Below, one piece after another: positions 36,801 to 44,917 of a stretch of 64,000 nt of DNA. Below the pieces are notes generated by a model. The model did no database searches. It was not told the DNA's origin and was given only the letters and a program-made list of their open reading frames with translations. The position numbers were made by a program, and so were the translations under genes. How positions within the stretch are numbered: position 1 is the first letter of the stretch; every line of letters begins with the position of its first letter. Origin of the DNA: Flavipsychrobacter sp. (GTDB lineage: Bacteria > Bacteroidota > Bacteroidia > Chitinophagales > Chitinophagaceae); assembly GCA_021155965.1 (NCBI GenBank), contig JAJNBJ010000005.1, positions 184,018 through 248,017 on the forward strand. The letters are read 5' to 3'.

Positions 36801-39501
36801 TATTATATACGTTGGGTAACGCACTTATTGTTATTACAGAAGCGCCGTTCATAGTATTGGTACAACCACTGGCCGTGTTAGTACCCACTACAACGTAAGA
36901 ACCAGGAGTTGTACGTAATCCAAAATTGAGTGCCGCGCCTGTGCCGGTCATTGAAGCGCCGGAAGCAACGCCTGCAAGGTACACCTGGTAACTTACACCA
37001 GCGTCAGAGCCATCCAGCGTAACATTCACGCCTGAACCACCAATACAGTATGTGCCGCCTGCGCTAACATTGTATACAGCAGGTACGCTGTTCAATCCTA
37101 CATTCACTGAGCCTGTCATATTTGATGTACAGCCTGTGGTCGTATTGGTGGCTGCAACAGTATAACTACCTGTTGCTGTTTGCGACCCGAAACTGATCGC
37201 ACCGCCTGTACCGGTAACCGCAGCGCCTGTAGCAACACCACCTACGTATAACTGGTAGCTTGCAGACAATTCAGAACCGGTTAAACCAACAGCAATTCCT
37301 GACCCGCCAGGACAATAGTTTCCGCCGCCTGTTACACTATATACGTTAGGCAGTGCATCAACTGAAACGTTTACGCTGCCGGTCATATTATTAGTACAGC
37401 CTGTAGAAGAGTTAACAGCTGTTGCTGTATAGGTACCTGTAGCAGTCTGCAATCCAAAATCAAGGCCTGAATTAGATCCGCTCACTGTAGTTACAAGTGT
37501 ACCTCCATTATATAATTTATAACTAACACCGGAATTCGAGAAGCTTAATCCAACGTGTACACCAGATGTCCCTGTGCAATATCCACCGCCACCGGTTACA
37601 TTAAATGGGCTTGGCAGGGCATTTACCATCACGTTTGCGGTTGCAGAACAACCCGTGCTCAGTGTATATGATATAGTTGCTGCACCGGTAGAAACACCGC
37701 TTACCACACCCGCTACTACTGTTGCAAGTGCGTTATTGCTGCTGGTCCATATACCGCCGGTCGATGTGCTCGACAAAGTTGTTGTCCCGCCTTCGCACAG
37801 CGCCGCAACACCCGTTAGTGCTGCCGGAGATGGATTTACGAGCATGCTCGTTGTAGTATAGCATCCGGTAGACAGTGTGTATGATACAGTCGCTGTTCCA
37901 GCGCTGATACCCGATACGACACCGGTTGCAGGCCCTACAGCAGCAATAGCAGTATTGCTGGAGCTCCATGTTCCGCCACCTGAATTTGATAATGCTGTAG
38001 TTCCTGACACACATACGATCGGAAGGCCCGTATTCGCGCCCGGCAATGGATTAACAATAATGTTCAGCGACCTTGCACAGCCGGTTGGCAGCGTGTAGCT
38101 GATAAGAGATGCACCTGCTACCAATCCGGTAACTACACCTGTACCGGTAATAGTTGCATTTGTAGTAGAGCTACTGGTCCATGAACCACCCATTGTTATA
38201 TCACTTAAAGCAGTTGTACCCCCGCCCGCACAGACAGTAGGTGTACCCGTAATAGGTGCAGGTTGCGGGTTGACCGTAATAGTTTTGCTTGAAGAACAAC
38301 CTGTAGCAGTCAGCGTGTAGATTATCGGAACAGTGCCTGCGCCTACACCGGTTACTATGCCCGTAGCTGCATTTACAGTCGCCTTTGTTATATCACCGCT
38401 GCTCCAGGTGCCACCAGATGTTGAATTAGTAAGTGGTATAGTACTTGCCGCACAAACAACCCCTGGGCCGCCAGGTTGCGCTGGCGACGGGTTAACGAGT
38501 ATCGCAACCGCAACAAAGCCTGTTCCGCATCCGGGAACATTCACCGAATAAGATATGTTAGCAATACCTGCGCCAACACCTGTTACTAAACCTGAAGAAT
38601 TTACAGTAGCAACGCCTGGATTATCAGTTACCCATGTTCCTCCACTACCCGAACCTACTAACGTAAGCGAACCACCTATACATAAAGGGGCATCACCCGA
38701 TACTGTGCCAACATTGGGCGCGCATATTTTTACAAAACCATTGCCGCTCTGGTAGTTTGCAGTAGTTGTGGGGCTGCTTACAGACGCCGGATACCATGAC
38801 GAGCCGCCGCCGCCGCCGCCATATGCACCGGAGCCACCGCCGTAATATCCGCCACCGCCGCCACCGGCATAGCAATATGATGTAGATGCATTACCACCCT
38901 GGCCCAGGGATCCGGCCGGTGTCCCATAACACGTAGCGCCAACACCACCTGCTGATTGAGTTCCGCCGCTGCCACCCTGGCAAGTTGTGGGCCCACCACA
39001 GTTCATTCCGGTGCCACCTATAGGATAATCACCGCTACCACCCATCTCTCCGTTCGTTGAGCCGCAGTTGTATCCGCCGCCGCCACCACCGCCGGCAACT
39101 ATTATACGATTGCTGAGGCCTGTTCCGCCCATCCTTATATCAGACGCGCCGCCGCCGCCGCCGCCATAACCATGACCATTGCCACCACCATTCGATCCGC
39201 CTGGCCGTGATATACAATATTGGTAGTTTGTTCCACTTCCACCTACATAAACATTCAGCACCTGGCCTGGTGTCACAGCAAGGAGGCCTTGCACACGGCC
39301 TCCTTTTCCACCAGGACTGCTCAGTGATGTTCCACCCTGCGCACCGGCCATATCTACTAATACGGCAGTTACGCCGGCCGGCACCGTATACGGAAATGGG
39401 CCTCCGGCTGAATTGAAACTCGTTGTTTGAGCGATAGAGCTCCAGTTGCATCCCAGTAACATGACCAGGATTGCGAATCTTGAAAGGTAAAGTGGTTTCA
39501 T
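33844..39501 (-). CDS. Giant T9SS surface protein, Gly-rich head, Ig-like repeats and 12 two-Cys modules
   Basis: About 1885 residues, starting at ATG 39501 with a signal peptide (LLGCNWSSIAQ). Layout: a glycine-rich N-terminal domain of ~230 residues (many GGGG runs, GGGASDIRMGG); five BIG2-like Ig repeats of ~70 residues (SSGLVTGVGAGIANISYSV pattern, with paired Cys); twelve modules of ~85-90 residues carrying GGGxYC, YQLY and ATN..TGC..NMTG motifs (about 34405-37615); a PKD/Ig-like domain (TYQWYLNGFIIAGATDN); and a T9SS type A sorting domain (MPNPSKGNFTIAGN to VFHIVIEQ). It is an adhesin-like surface or released protein, probably adhesive by analogy with SprB-like proteins, though the module is not the SprB repeat. 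Confidence 0.88.
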   Translation of the reverse strand: MKPLYLSRFAILVMLLGCNWSSIAQTTSFNSAGGPFPYTVPAGVTAVLVDMAGAQGGTSLSSPGGKGGRVQGLLAVTPGQVLNVYVGGSGTNYQYCISRPGGSNGGGNGHGYGGGGGGASDIRMGGTGLSNRIIVAGGGGGGGYNCGSTNGEMGGSGDYPIGGTGMNCGGPTTCQGGSGGTQSAGGVGATCYGTPAGSLGQGGNASTSYCYAGGGGGGYYGGGSGAYGGGGGGSSWYPASVSSPTTTANYQSGNGFVKICAPNVGTVSGDAPLCIGGSLTLVGSGSGGTWVTDNPGVATVNSSGLVTGVGAGIANISYSVNVPGCGTGFVAVAILVNPSPAQPGGPGVVCAASTIPLTNSTSGGTWSSGDITKATVNAATGIVTGVGAGTVPIIYTLTATGCSSSKTITVNPQPAPITGTPTVCAGGGTTALSDITMGGSWTSSSTTNATITGTGVVTGLVAGASLISYTLPTGCARSLNIIVNPLPGANTGLPIVCVSGTTALSNSGGGTWSSSNTAIAAVGPATGVVSGISAGTATVSYTLSTGCYTTTSMLVNPSPAALTGVAALCEGGTTTLSSTSTGGIWTSSNNALATVVAGVVSGVSTGAATISYTLSTGCSATANVMVNALPSPFNVTGGGGYCTGTSGVHVGLSFSNSGVSYKLYNGGTLVTTVSGSNSGLDFGLQTATGTYTATAVNSSTGCTNNMTGSVNVSVDALPNVYSVTGGGNYCPGGSGIAVGLTGSELSASYQLYVGGVATGAAVTGTGGAISFGSQTATGSYTVAATNTTTGCTSNMTGSVNVGLNSVPAVYNVSAGGTYCIGGSGVNVTLDGSDAGVSYQVYLAGVASGASMTGTGAALNFGLRTTPGSYVVVGTNTASGCTNTMNGASVITISALPNVYNITGGGSYCAGGPGAHVGLNFSSTGVDYRLMRNVTTLVTTAPGTNAGLDFGPQTVAGNYSVVAVDALTGCQRNMTGTVNVSINSLPVVYTVSGGGTYCTGSPGLHVNLSGSTPGIQYQLYRNGAPTGPAITGGGAAVDFGVFTVSGNYTVVATNAATSCTNTMMGSANVSVNSLPNVHNVSMAGTTASYCAGGTGIEILMGNSDIGINYQLFRGSTLVGAAIAGTGTSMSFGTQTAAGNYTVVGTSVTTGCIRNMAGNVNVVVNPAPPVFTITGGGNYCDGSSTGVHIGLTGSSVGIDYQLFNGSGAVGLPVSGTGSVIDLGIHLTPDIYTVVATNQLTGCYNNMTGTATVGTNPLPAVYATGGSSSYCFGGSGVSLNLSGSDLGINYQLLYGTMPSGPVVAGDGNPITFSPRTSAGSYTVRAINSITGCAADMTGVETIMINPLPPVYSVTGGGTYCSGGVGMPVDLGNSDVGVTYQLYYMGSPIGAAVPGTGMPLNFGLQTATGGYNVIASDDATTCVGNMSGTATISIQPTPAVQTMIGGGSYCTGSIGVHVGMSGSETGIQYQLYRGTAPVGSVVAGTGSPIDFGIMSIAGTYTVVASPGGVCAATMSGSSSVSIDPLPTIYSLTGGGSFCFAGTGVSVGMSSSAGSVKYQLYRGSATVGSPVTGTGSSLDFGLQTGAGTYTVRATDTITGCSFMGTASGGVAINTIALPVAHNVAGGGSYCAGGGGAHVTLASSTTNVNYQLYRAGAAIGTPMAGTGTALDFGAHTIAGNYTIVGTDAATLCVNNMNDTASVSIDPILVPVVNTVAHPGVNIVKGQRDTVIASATNAGSPTYQWYLNGFIIAGATDNSFSSNKFADRDSLSVAVTSNGICGGVTTWKSVVIRVGSNVGVQQVTASNSTMQVMPNPSKGNFTIAGNLGTSTDEELNIEVTDMVGHTIYSNRVMAANGSVNTQVQLNGVANGMYLLNVRSGMENKVFHIVIEQ
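34405..37615 (-). repeat. Twelve tandem two-cysteine modules in the coding sequence
   Basis: About 267 bases per unit. The protein pattern is TGGGxYC-xGGxGxxVxL-xxSxxGxxYQLY-xxG, then GTGxxxxFGxxTxxGxYTVxATNxxTGC-xxxMxGSxxV. Each unit has two conserved Cys likely paired. The same module occurs eleven times in the protein at 45640-52134. I do not recognise a named domain. Confidence 0.8.
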
Positions 39502-39959
39502 ATTTATTATTGTTTTTAAAAAAAATTTAAAATACTCTGGTATCAGGAAAATAAACAAAGATTAAGAGAAGTAAATTTAACAAAATAAATTTCAAAAAAA
39601 TAATTAACACTACATAAAAATATTTTCGCAATGTGAATAACTTTTTTCAGGCTAAATATTACTACAGGTTAATTATTCAATTCACACATTCTTTCATACA
39701 AAAATAACTTAAAAGCACCCATCCTCATTTCCATAAAAAGATAAGATCATCAGCGCTAAGAGCAATTTTTACAAAACATTAGCTATACTTAAATTAGACA
39801 AAATTCGCACTTATCCGGATAATTTGTACATTTGCGCCATACACAGTGTTTATACATTACCTTGGTAACAATAGTAAAATAAATTAATCTTTGCTAAATC
39901 TCCCAAATCGAGAGTTTAGCACGGTTTTTGCTGTGTATAACTTGTATTTTAAACGACAA
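39502..39959. other. A+T-rich intergenic region between giant T9SS gene and sugar transferase
   Basis: Divergent promoter region of 458 bases without a gene. Plus-strand -7 element at 39827-39834. On the minus strand, TAATCTTTG (39556-39564), near the consensus, with TTTG at 39581-39584, may drive the giant gene. No repeat of note seen. Confidence 0.5.
39827..39834 (+). promoter_or_regulatory. -7 promoter element for the sugar transferase
   Basis: TACATTTG, a perfect TAnnTTTG match, with TTCG (39804-39807) exactly 19 bases upstream as a likely -33 box. The ATG at 39960 would have a leader of about 120 nt. Confidence 0.55.
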
Positions 39960-40706
39960 ATGAAACAAGAAGGCATTTTAGAGCTACCGGTCGACCGGCA
40001 GCATACTCAGGTTATACCACAAACAGACATGGCGAGTATTCGCTATATGTTTCATGAAATGAACCGGCAATACCTTGAGCATCAGCCTGCCAATTATTAT
40101 TTTACAGTTAAACGCATAATGGACCTGGCAATATCAGTTGTTTTCATTGTCCTGGTAATGTCGTGGCTCACCCCGATTATCGCTCTGTTAATAAAACTTA
40201 CATCTAAAGGGCCTGTTTTTTTTGTACAGAAACGTACAGGCTACATGGGCATGGAATTCAATTGCTTCAAGTTCCGCACTATGTTCCTTAATGATGATGC
40301 AGATGTAAAGCAAGTGTCTATTAATGACAAACGTATCACTAAGATCGGCAAATTTCTCCGGGTTACCCACATCGACGAAACACCACAGTTCTTCAACGTG
40401 ATACTTGGCGATATGAGTGTGGTAGGGCCCAGGCCGCATATGCTTTTCCATACACGCTATTATTCCGAGTGCATACCTTACTACAACCTGCGCCTTGAAG
40501 TGCTTCCCGGCATGACAGGCATGGCGCAGATAAAAGACTATGTAGGCGAAATAAGCGTTGAGCGTGAATTGCGCAAGCGCATCCAGTGGGACATCTACTA
40601 CATGAAAAACCGCAGCTTCCGGCTTGATATGAATATATTGCTCAGCACTGTAGGCTGCATTTTCCGCAAAGCACTTCAGCCATTTACAAAGAGTACCGGC
40701 AAATAA
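39960..40706 (+). CDS. Polyprenyl-phosphate sugar-1-phosphate transferase
   Basis: A 248-residue initiating transferase of the bacterial sugar transferase family (WbaP/WecP/EpsL C-terminal type). After a hydrophobic membrane-associated helix (DLAISVVFIVLVMSWLTPII) come the family motifs KGPVFFVQKRTGYMG, FKFRTMF, DETPQFFNVILGDMSVVGPRP and PGMTGMAQIK. It attaches the first sugar-phosphate to undecaprenyl phosphate, starting a repeating-unit glycan. Only the short catalytic form is present, without the N-terminal sensor helices of long members. It probably serves the cluster at 23-34 kb despite the 6-kb gap. The ATG at 39960 is preferred over an upstream in-frame start. Confidence 0.92.
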   Translation: MKQEGILELPVDRQHTQVIPQTDMASIRYMFHEMNRQYLEHQPANYYFTVKRIMDLAISVVFIVLVMSWLTPIIALLIKLTSKGPVFFVQKRTGYMGMEFNCFKFRTMFLNDDADVKQVSINDKRITKIGKFLRVTHIDETPQFFNVILGDMSVVGPRPHMLFHTRYYSECIPYYNLRLEVLPGMTGMAQIKDYVGEISVERELRKRIQWDIYYMKNRSFRLDMNILLSTVGCIFRKALQPFTKSTGK

Positions 40707-40760
40707 GCAACCTTTTATTGTTAAATGATGTGCAGCAAAGAAATATTCGCTGTATAACAT

Positions 40761-40768
40761 TACCTTTG
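40761..40768 (+). promoter_or_regulatory. -7 promoter element for the universal stress protein
   Basis: TACCTTTG matches TAnnTTTG, 27 bases before the ATG at 40795. No TTTG box seen at the usual distance. Confidence 0.5.
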
Positions 40769-40794
40769 AAGTGTATAACTTCAAAATCTTTTCT

Positions 40795-41619
40795 ATGCCA
40801 GTGATCATTACTGCTACCGACTTTTCTGAGGCAGGCGAACATGCGGTAGATTATGCATGCAGGATCGCCGTATCTCAAAATGCGCGCGTGGCAATTATTC
40901 ATTCGTTCATGATACCGGTAATGTTCAGCGATATCCCTATGCCCGGCTCACTGATCACAGATGCAGAGAAAGATTCCGAGAACCAGATGCGAACACTGGT
41001 GGAAAAAATGTCTGCAGCATACCCCGGGTTAGCCATTGAAGGAAAAGTGATCTACGGCAGCACTATTGATGCACTGGAGGAATACGCAGAGAATAACAGC
41101 AAACCATGGCTTATTGTAATTGGCAACAACGGCGCCGATGCCAGCAAATGGCCCGACAGCACACTGATGGACACTTTCAGGAAACTGGCCTACCCTGTGC
41201 TTGCCGTGCCCAGGACAGCAACTTACCGCGCGGTGAAAAATATTTGTTTCGCGTTCGATAATAAGCATACGGGCAACTCCGTGGCCATAAGCCAGGTGAA
41301 CGATTTTTCAAAACAACTGAACGCATCGCTGCATGTGCTGAATATACAGCCTGATGACACCGAAGGCGCCACCCAGGAAATAGATGCCGATGCCAAAGCA
41401 CAACTGGCAGGCGCAGAACCCCACTATCATTTTGTGTATGGGGCTGAGAACACAGACAAGGGCATACAGGAATTTGTAGCGCAAAACGATATAGACTGGT
41501 TGGTGATGATTCCCCGCAAACATTCATTTTTCGAGGGCCTGTTCCACAAAAGCCACACCAAAGAGATCACCCTGCACAGCAGCATACCCATACTGGCAGT
41601 GCATGAAACGGAGGCATAG
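40795..41619 (+). CDS. Universal stress protein, two UspA domains
   Basis: About 274 residues comprising two tandem UspA folds (starting IITATDFSEAGEHAVDYACRIA and ICFAFDNKHTGNSVAISQV). The first has an intact-looking nucleotide loop (VIGNNGADASKWPDSTLMDTFRKLAYPVLAVP); the second ends IPRKHSFFEGLFHKSHTKEITLHSSIPILAVHE. USPs bind ATP or other nucleotides and act in stress adaptation. Its last 29 bases before the stop are repeated exactly at 43660-43688. ATG 40795 (MPVIITATDFSEA) fits the family; the upstream extension does not. Confidence 0.92.
   Translation: MPVIITATDFSEAGEHAVDYACRIAVSQNARVAIIHSFMIPVMFSDIPMPGSLITDAEKDSENQMRTLVEKMSAAYPGLAIEGKVIYGSTIDALEEYAENNSKPWLIVIGNNGADASKWPDSTLMDTFRKLAYPVLAVPRTATYRAVKNICFAFDNKHTGNSVAISQVNDFSKQLNASLHVLNIQPDDTEGATQEIDADAKAQLAGAEPHYHFVYGAENTDKGIQEFVAQNDIDWLVMIPRKHSFFEGLFHKSHTKEITLHSSIPILAVHETEA
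41587..41615 (+). repeat. 29-bp direct repeat, copy 1 (end of usp)
   Basis: Begins CCCATACTGGCAGTGCAT and encodes the C-terminal PILAVHETEA of the universal stress protein. Identical to 43660-43688. Confidence 0.85.
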
Positions 41620-41645
41620 GCCCCATATCGCAGGTTGGCTATCAG

Positions 41646-42025
41646 CTAGTTCAGCTTGCTGATCTTATACGTTTTCCGGTAGCCTGTTGCATCCTGTATG
41701 TTCACAAGATACATGCTTGGTGCAAAGCGCCGGCCAATTCGGCTGCGACAGCCGTGGAACTGGCAATAACGGCATATACCTGGCGCGATGACAGAAAGCG
41801 CGAGGTGGGGAATGCCTGCTTGAACTCTTTAAAAGTATAGTTATCAACTATATCATTTATATCCTCGTTGTCAAATTCGGGCATTACGGTGGTGTCTGTT
41901 ACCTGCGCCACACTTACAAGGCTGGTGGGATCAGCAATAGTGAGGTAAATGACTGTGTCAGTTTGCGCAATAGCATTATGGCTGCCAAAGAGTATCAGCA
42001 GCTCTAAAAGTATTATTCGTTTCAT
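41646..42025 (-). pseudogene. Remnant of a small T9SS-sorted protein
   Basis: The open frame 42025-41702 gives 107 residues: a signal peptide (MKRIILLELLILFGSHNAIAQ) and a short acidic region ending in an unrelated tail (AGALHQACIL). In another frame, 41735-41646 encodes a T9SS sorting-domain tail (RRFAPSMYLVNIQDATGYRKTYKISKLN, stop TAG). The two frames suggest a gene that lost most of its sorting domain and was frame-shifted. A functional 107-residue secreted peptide cannot be excluded. Confidence 0.55.
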
Positions 42026-42053
42026 AGTGTGTGCTTTATTTAATGATAAAATG

Positions 42054-43544
42054 TTATGGACTTTTTTGTATCAGCATTTTTTGCAATACAGCTGGTTTGT
42101 AATCGAAAAAAACTTTGAACAGATAAACTCCATTCAATAAGCCCTCTATAGAAACTTCATTAGCTGAAAGAAGATTTAAGTTTGTTTTGCGCCCTAAAAT
42201 ATCTAAGGCTTCAATATTCTCTATATGGCCTGCATTGTCATTTATGTAAATCTTTGTTGCTGCCGGGTTAGGGTATAATAATAAGTTACCCGGTATCTTT
42301 TCAAATTGTTGCACGGCAACTGATGGCTGCGCTGTATAGCGCGCCAATGTAATTTCAGGATAATTATTAGGGAAAGGTCCTATCCACGAATAGCCTGCCG
42401 CAACTATTTTGCCGTCATGTTGCAGCGCCACCGCCCAGGCGCGGCTATTATCGTTCTGTATCTGTGTCGTTACCCTGCCATTATCGCAAAAGGTGCTGTC
42501 TGCCTTGCCGGTGCTGTCCATTCTTGCCACTGCAAAATTTTCATCCGCTCCGTTTATGCCATATCCGGCCAAAATAAATTTTCCATACGGGGCAGAGCAC
42601 ATTGCCCATACCTCATCAAAATCACCAGTGCAATCAATGTGTGCTACACCTGTATCACCAAATGTATCATCCAGCGTGCCATCAACATTGTATCTTAATG
42701 CCACAAAATCACTCCCAGTTCCGCTAAAGCCGCCGTTGCCGCCCACTACCGGTTTCCCATCCGGTTGCAATTGCAGCGCATGGCAGTAGTTGATTCCTGA
42801 CCCTACAGAATTTATAACGACACCCGTATGATTGAAAGAGGTATCGGGTGTGCCATCCGGCAACATGCGAACAGTAATAAAGCCAGCTACGCACCTTCCT
42901 GCCACTACTATCCTGCCGTCGGGCATTACTACTATTCCTTTACTACTGCCATAGGCCCATGTACTCCAGCTAGCTGTAACTACTGCTCCGTTAACACCGA
43001 ATGTGCTATCGGGCCTGCCATCAGGCCACAACCGGAAAACACCTATTGATGTTCCATTCGCATCCCCTGCAAACACAATTTTACCATCAGGCTGTAATGC
43101 TAAAACAATTCCTCCAATATTGGGCCAATACTTAATGTTACTATCTACACCGCCAATGCCAAATGTGTTATCTAAAGAACCATTAACGTCAAGACGATAT
43201 GTAACTGCGCCACCAGCAATCACAATTTTACCATCAGTTTGTAAAGCTATCGCATTAGCGCCACTATGCGCCGGCCCAGTAAACATTCCACCAACGCCAA
43301 ATGAACCGTCGATATTGCCATTTTCATTGTATCGTATTACTACCGCATTACCATCTGCTCCGCCAGCGGCAAGTATTTTGTTGTCTGATAAAACTTGTAG
43401 TGACCTGATTACTCCTCCAGATGTTGCCGACCCTATGTGCGTAAGCACAATGCCGTTAGTGCCAAAAGTGCTGTCTAAAAAAGTTTGGGCATTCACAGCG
43501 CCCGTGGTAACAAAAAACGCAGCAAATAATAAAAGTGTTCTCAT
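42054..43544 (-). CDS. Delta-60-repeat protein with T9SS sorting domain
   Basis: A 496-residue secreted protein. After a signal peptide (MRTLLLFAAFFVTTGAVNAQ) come seven or so delta-60 repeats, each with the pattern LDxTFGxxGxV...Q.DGKIVxAGG (for instance LQTDGKIVIAGGAVTYRLD and LQPDGKPVVGGNGG), which form a beta-propeller-like array. The end is a T9SS type A domain (LLLYPNPAATKIYINDNAG, ALDILGRK, LLNGVYLFKVF). Surface or secreted; binding partner unknown. It lies between the 29-bp direct repeats. Confidence 0.88.
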   Translation of the reverse strand: MRTLLLFAAFFVTTGAVNAQTFLDSTFGTNGIVLTHIGSATSGGVIRSLQVLSDNKILAAGGADGNAVVIRYNENGNIDGSFGVGGMFTGPAHSGANAIALQTDGKIVIAGGAVTYRLDVNGSLDNTFGIGGVDSNIKYWPNIGGIVLALQPDGKIVFAGDANGTSIGVFRLWPDGRPDSTFGVNGAVVTASWSTWAYGSSKGIVVMPDGRIVVAGRCVAGFITVRMLPDGTPDTSFNHTGVVINSVGSGINYCHALQLQPDGKPVVGGNGGFSGTGSDFVALRYNVDGTLDDTFGDTGVAHIDCTGDFDEVWAMCSAPYGKFILAGYGINGADENFAVARMDSTGKADSTFCDNGRVTTQIQNDNSRAWAVALQHDGKIVAAGYSWIGPFPNNYPEITLARYTAQPSVAVQQFEKIPGNLLLYPNPAATKIYINDNAGHIENIEALDILGRKTNLNLLSANEVSIEGLLNGVYLFKVFFDYKPAVLQKMLIQKSP

Positions 43545-43659
43545 TGCACTGCTTTTTAATTATATAAAGCTACTACATATTACAATATAAAAAATAATAA
43601 TAACCTGGGTATCATTAATGCCCAGTAACATAGCGTACACCGCATTTTTTATGTTCCCT

Positions 43660-43688
43660 GCCCATACTGGCAGTGCATGAAACGGAGG
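43660..43688 (+). repeat. 29-bp direct repeat, copy 2 (usp 3' end relic)
   Basis: Exact copy of the last 29 coding bases of usp, followed by GTGA instead of ATAG, giving its own stop codon (PILAVHETEA then TGA). No USP coding sequence precedes it. It may mark a duplication followed by loss, or an event that inserted the intervening 2 kb. Confidence 0.8.
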
Positions 43689-43726
43689 CGTGAGTATAAC
43701 ATTTACATAAACGAAAGAGGGGCAAC

Positions 43727-44161
43727 TCACCGCTGCCCCTCTTTTTCTTTTTTCTTTTTCATCATGTGCCGCACCCCTTTTATGGATAGCTCAATAGCTT
43801 TCCACTTCAGGTAGCCCCACACTACATCGCTCACCACTTTCGAGAGAAGCCCCTTCTCCTTCTGCCCGTTTTCTCCTTTACCTTTTGCAAATATTTTCCC
43901 TGCCAGCGAACTAACCAGTGTAAATGCAGGGCTCAGCACAGGCAACAGGCTCAGTATATCTTCCATACCAAAGCCACTACCCTCAACCACTTCGTCCTCT
44001 GCTACTGCACGTTGTGCTGTAGAGCCTTTCTTTCCTTTACCTAATACACCATCTAAGGAAAAGAACGGCTCATCGTCCAGTTCCTCCTTCTGCCTCAGCA
44101 GGGCACGTTTCTCCCGCTTCAGGTCATCAACTCCTTTCAGTCGTTTATGGTAAAATCCCAT
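43727..44161 (-). CDS. Hypothetical protein of a YtxH/holin-family cluster
   Basis: A 144-residue protein with no domain I recognise. It is rich in Lys and Glu, has a coiled-coil-like start (DDLKREKRALLRQKEELDD), a hydrophobic middle (MEDILSLLPVLSPAFTLVSSL) that may be membrane-associated, and a basic end. It starts 18 bases after the holin-family gene and closes a three-gene minus-strand unit often found in Bacteroidota. Likely an envelope-associated protein expressed in stress or stationary phase; this is inference from neighbours. Confidence 0.7.
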   Translation of the reverse strand: MGFYHKRLKGVDDLKREKRALLRQKEELDDEPFFSLDGVLGKGKKGSTAQRAVAEDEVVEGSGFGMEDILSLLPVLSPAFTLVSSLAGKIFAKGKGENGQKEKGLLSKVVSDVVWGYLKWKAIELSIKGVRHMMKKKKEKEGQR

Positions 44162-44179
44162 TCGTATTATTTGATGATA

Positions 44180-44536
44180 CTATTCTTTTTCACTTTCATC
44201 ATCATCCTCATCCTCAGTCATGATTTTGATAAGGCTGCCGGAAAAGAACTTAGTGATGCTTTTCCTGCACGAAAATATGATCAGCAGCAACAGTATATAC
44301 ACAACCATAGTGAGGAAATAAGCTGCCAGGTGCGTAAGCCCCATTGCCACAAATGCCTCGCTAAGCCCCAATCCTAAAAACAGAATGACACCGAATAGTA
44401 TGAACAGCATGATCATCCCGAACATCAGGTAGCTGGCTACACTTGCCGTTCGCCCGATGATATTAACCTTCAGCAGGTTAATATGCACCTCAACAGACCG
44501 TTTGATCTTGTCAACTATGGAACTGAATATGTTCAT
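44180..44536 (-). CDS. Phage holin-like family membrane protein
   Basis: A 118-residue protein with an N-terminal amphipathic region and two long hydrophobic helices (IIGRTASVASYLMFGMIMLFILFGVILFLG and THLAAYFLTMVVYILLLLIIF), ending in an acidic tail (EDEDDDESEKE). It fits the putative Actinobacterial holin-X/phage-holin-3-type families, which despite their name are widespread chromosomal proteins. There is no lysis gene or phage gene nearby, so a host envelope function is likely. Six bases separate it from the YtxH gene. Confidence 0.78.
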   Translation of the reverse strand: MNIFSSIVDKIKRSVEVHINLLKVNIIGRTASVASYLMFGMIMLFILFGVILFLGLGLSEAFVAMGLTHLAAYFLTMVVYILLLLIIFSCRKSITKFFSGSLIKIMTEDEDDDESEKE

Positions 44537-44542
44537 CGTTTC

Positions 44543-44737
44543 TTATGAATGGTATATTTCTTCTTCCAGGTCAGCACTCTTCTTCGAGAACTTGTCCTTA
44601 AGGCCGCCTAATCCTTTTTTCAGCTTCTCAAGGTCTTCCTGCCTCTTTTCTTTGTCTGTTGCAAGCAAATAACCTACAGCAACGCCAACCGCTGCGCCAA
44701 CCAATAATGTAGCAATCGTGTTTCCTACTTTAGCCAT
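44543..44737 (-). CDS. YtxH-like small general-stress protein
   Basis: A 64-residue protein with an N-terminal glycine-rich membrane helix (TIATLLVGAAVGVAVGYLLAT) and a charged coiled-coil tail (KEKRQEDLEKLKKGLGGLKDK), the YtxH pattern. YtxH of Bacillus is under general stress control; the role is unknown. First gene of the three-gene unit, with its own promoter element about 60 bases upstream. Confidence 0.8.
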   Translation of the reverse strand: MAKVGNTIATLLVGAAVGVAVGYLLATDKEKRQEDLEKLKKGLGGLKDKFSKKSADLEEEIYHS

Positions 44738-44799
44738 GTGATATGATTTTTATAATGAGTAAAAAATGTATTGGATTAGGAAATTAGTAAAAATCATGC

Positions 44800-44807
44800 C
44801 AAAGATA
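44800..44807 (-). promoter_or_regulatory. -7 promoter element for the YtxH operon
   Basis: The minus strand reads TATCTTTG, an exact TAnnTTTG match 63 bases upstream of the ATG at 44737. Confidence 0.45.
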
Positions 44808-44878
44808 CGGCTTCCCCGCATTGATATATATGATATGCGTCACCTCTCCTGTTAAAGATACATGAAATATCCCTAAGC

Positions 44879-44917
44879 CTATCAACCAATTAACCAATTA
44901 ACCTATCAACTATTTAA
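44879..44917. repeat. Heptamer repeat TTAACCAA, short array
   Basis: TATCAACC, AATTAACC, AATTAACC, TATCAACT in a row, the same units as the longer array at 53190-53275. Located just after the nadD stop. Confidence 0.6.

Noticed and set aside
34405..37615. Module array as a CRISPR or noncoding repeat
   Set aside because: Units are in one open frame and code for conserved residues; they are protein modules.
40188..40808. 206-residue minus-strand ORF over the sugar transferase
   Set aside because: Opposes a clear sugar transferase with all family motifs; shadow frame.
44180..44536. Holin-family gene as evidence of a prophage
   Set aside because: No other phage gene is present and the gene sits in a compact host-like operon.
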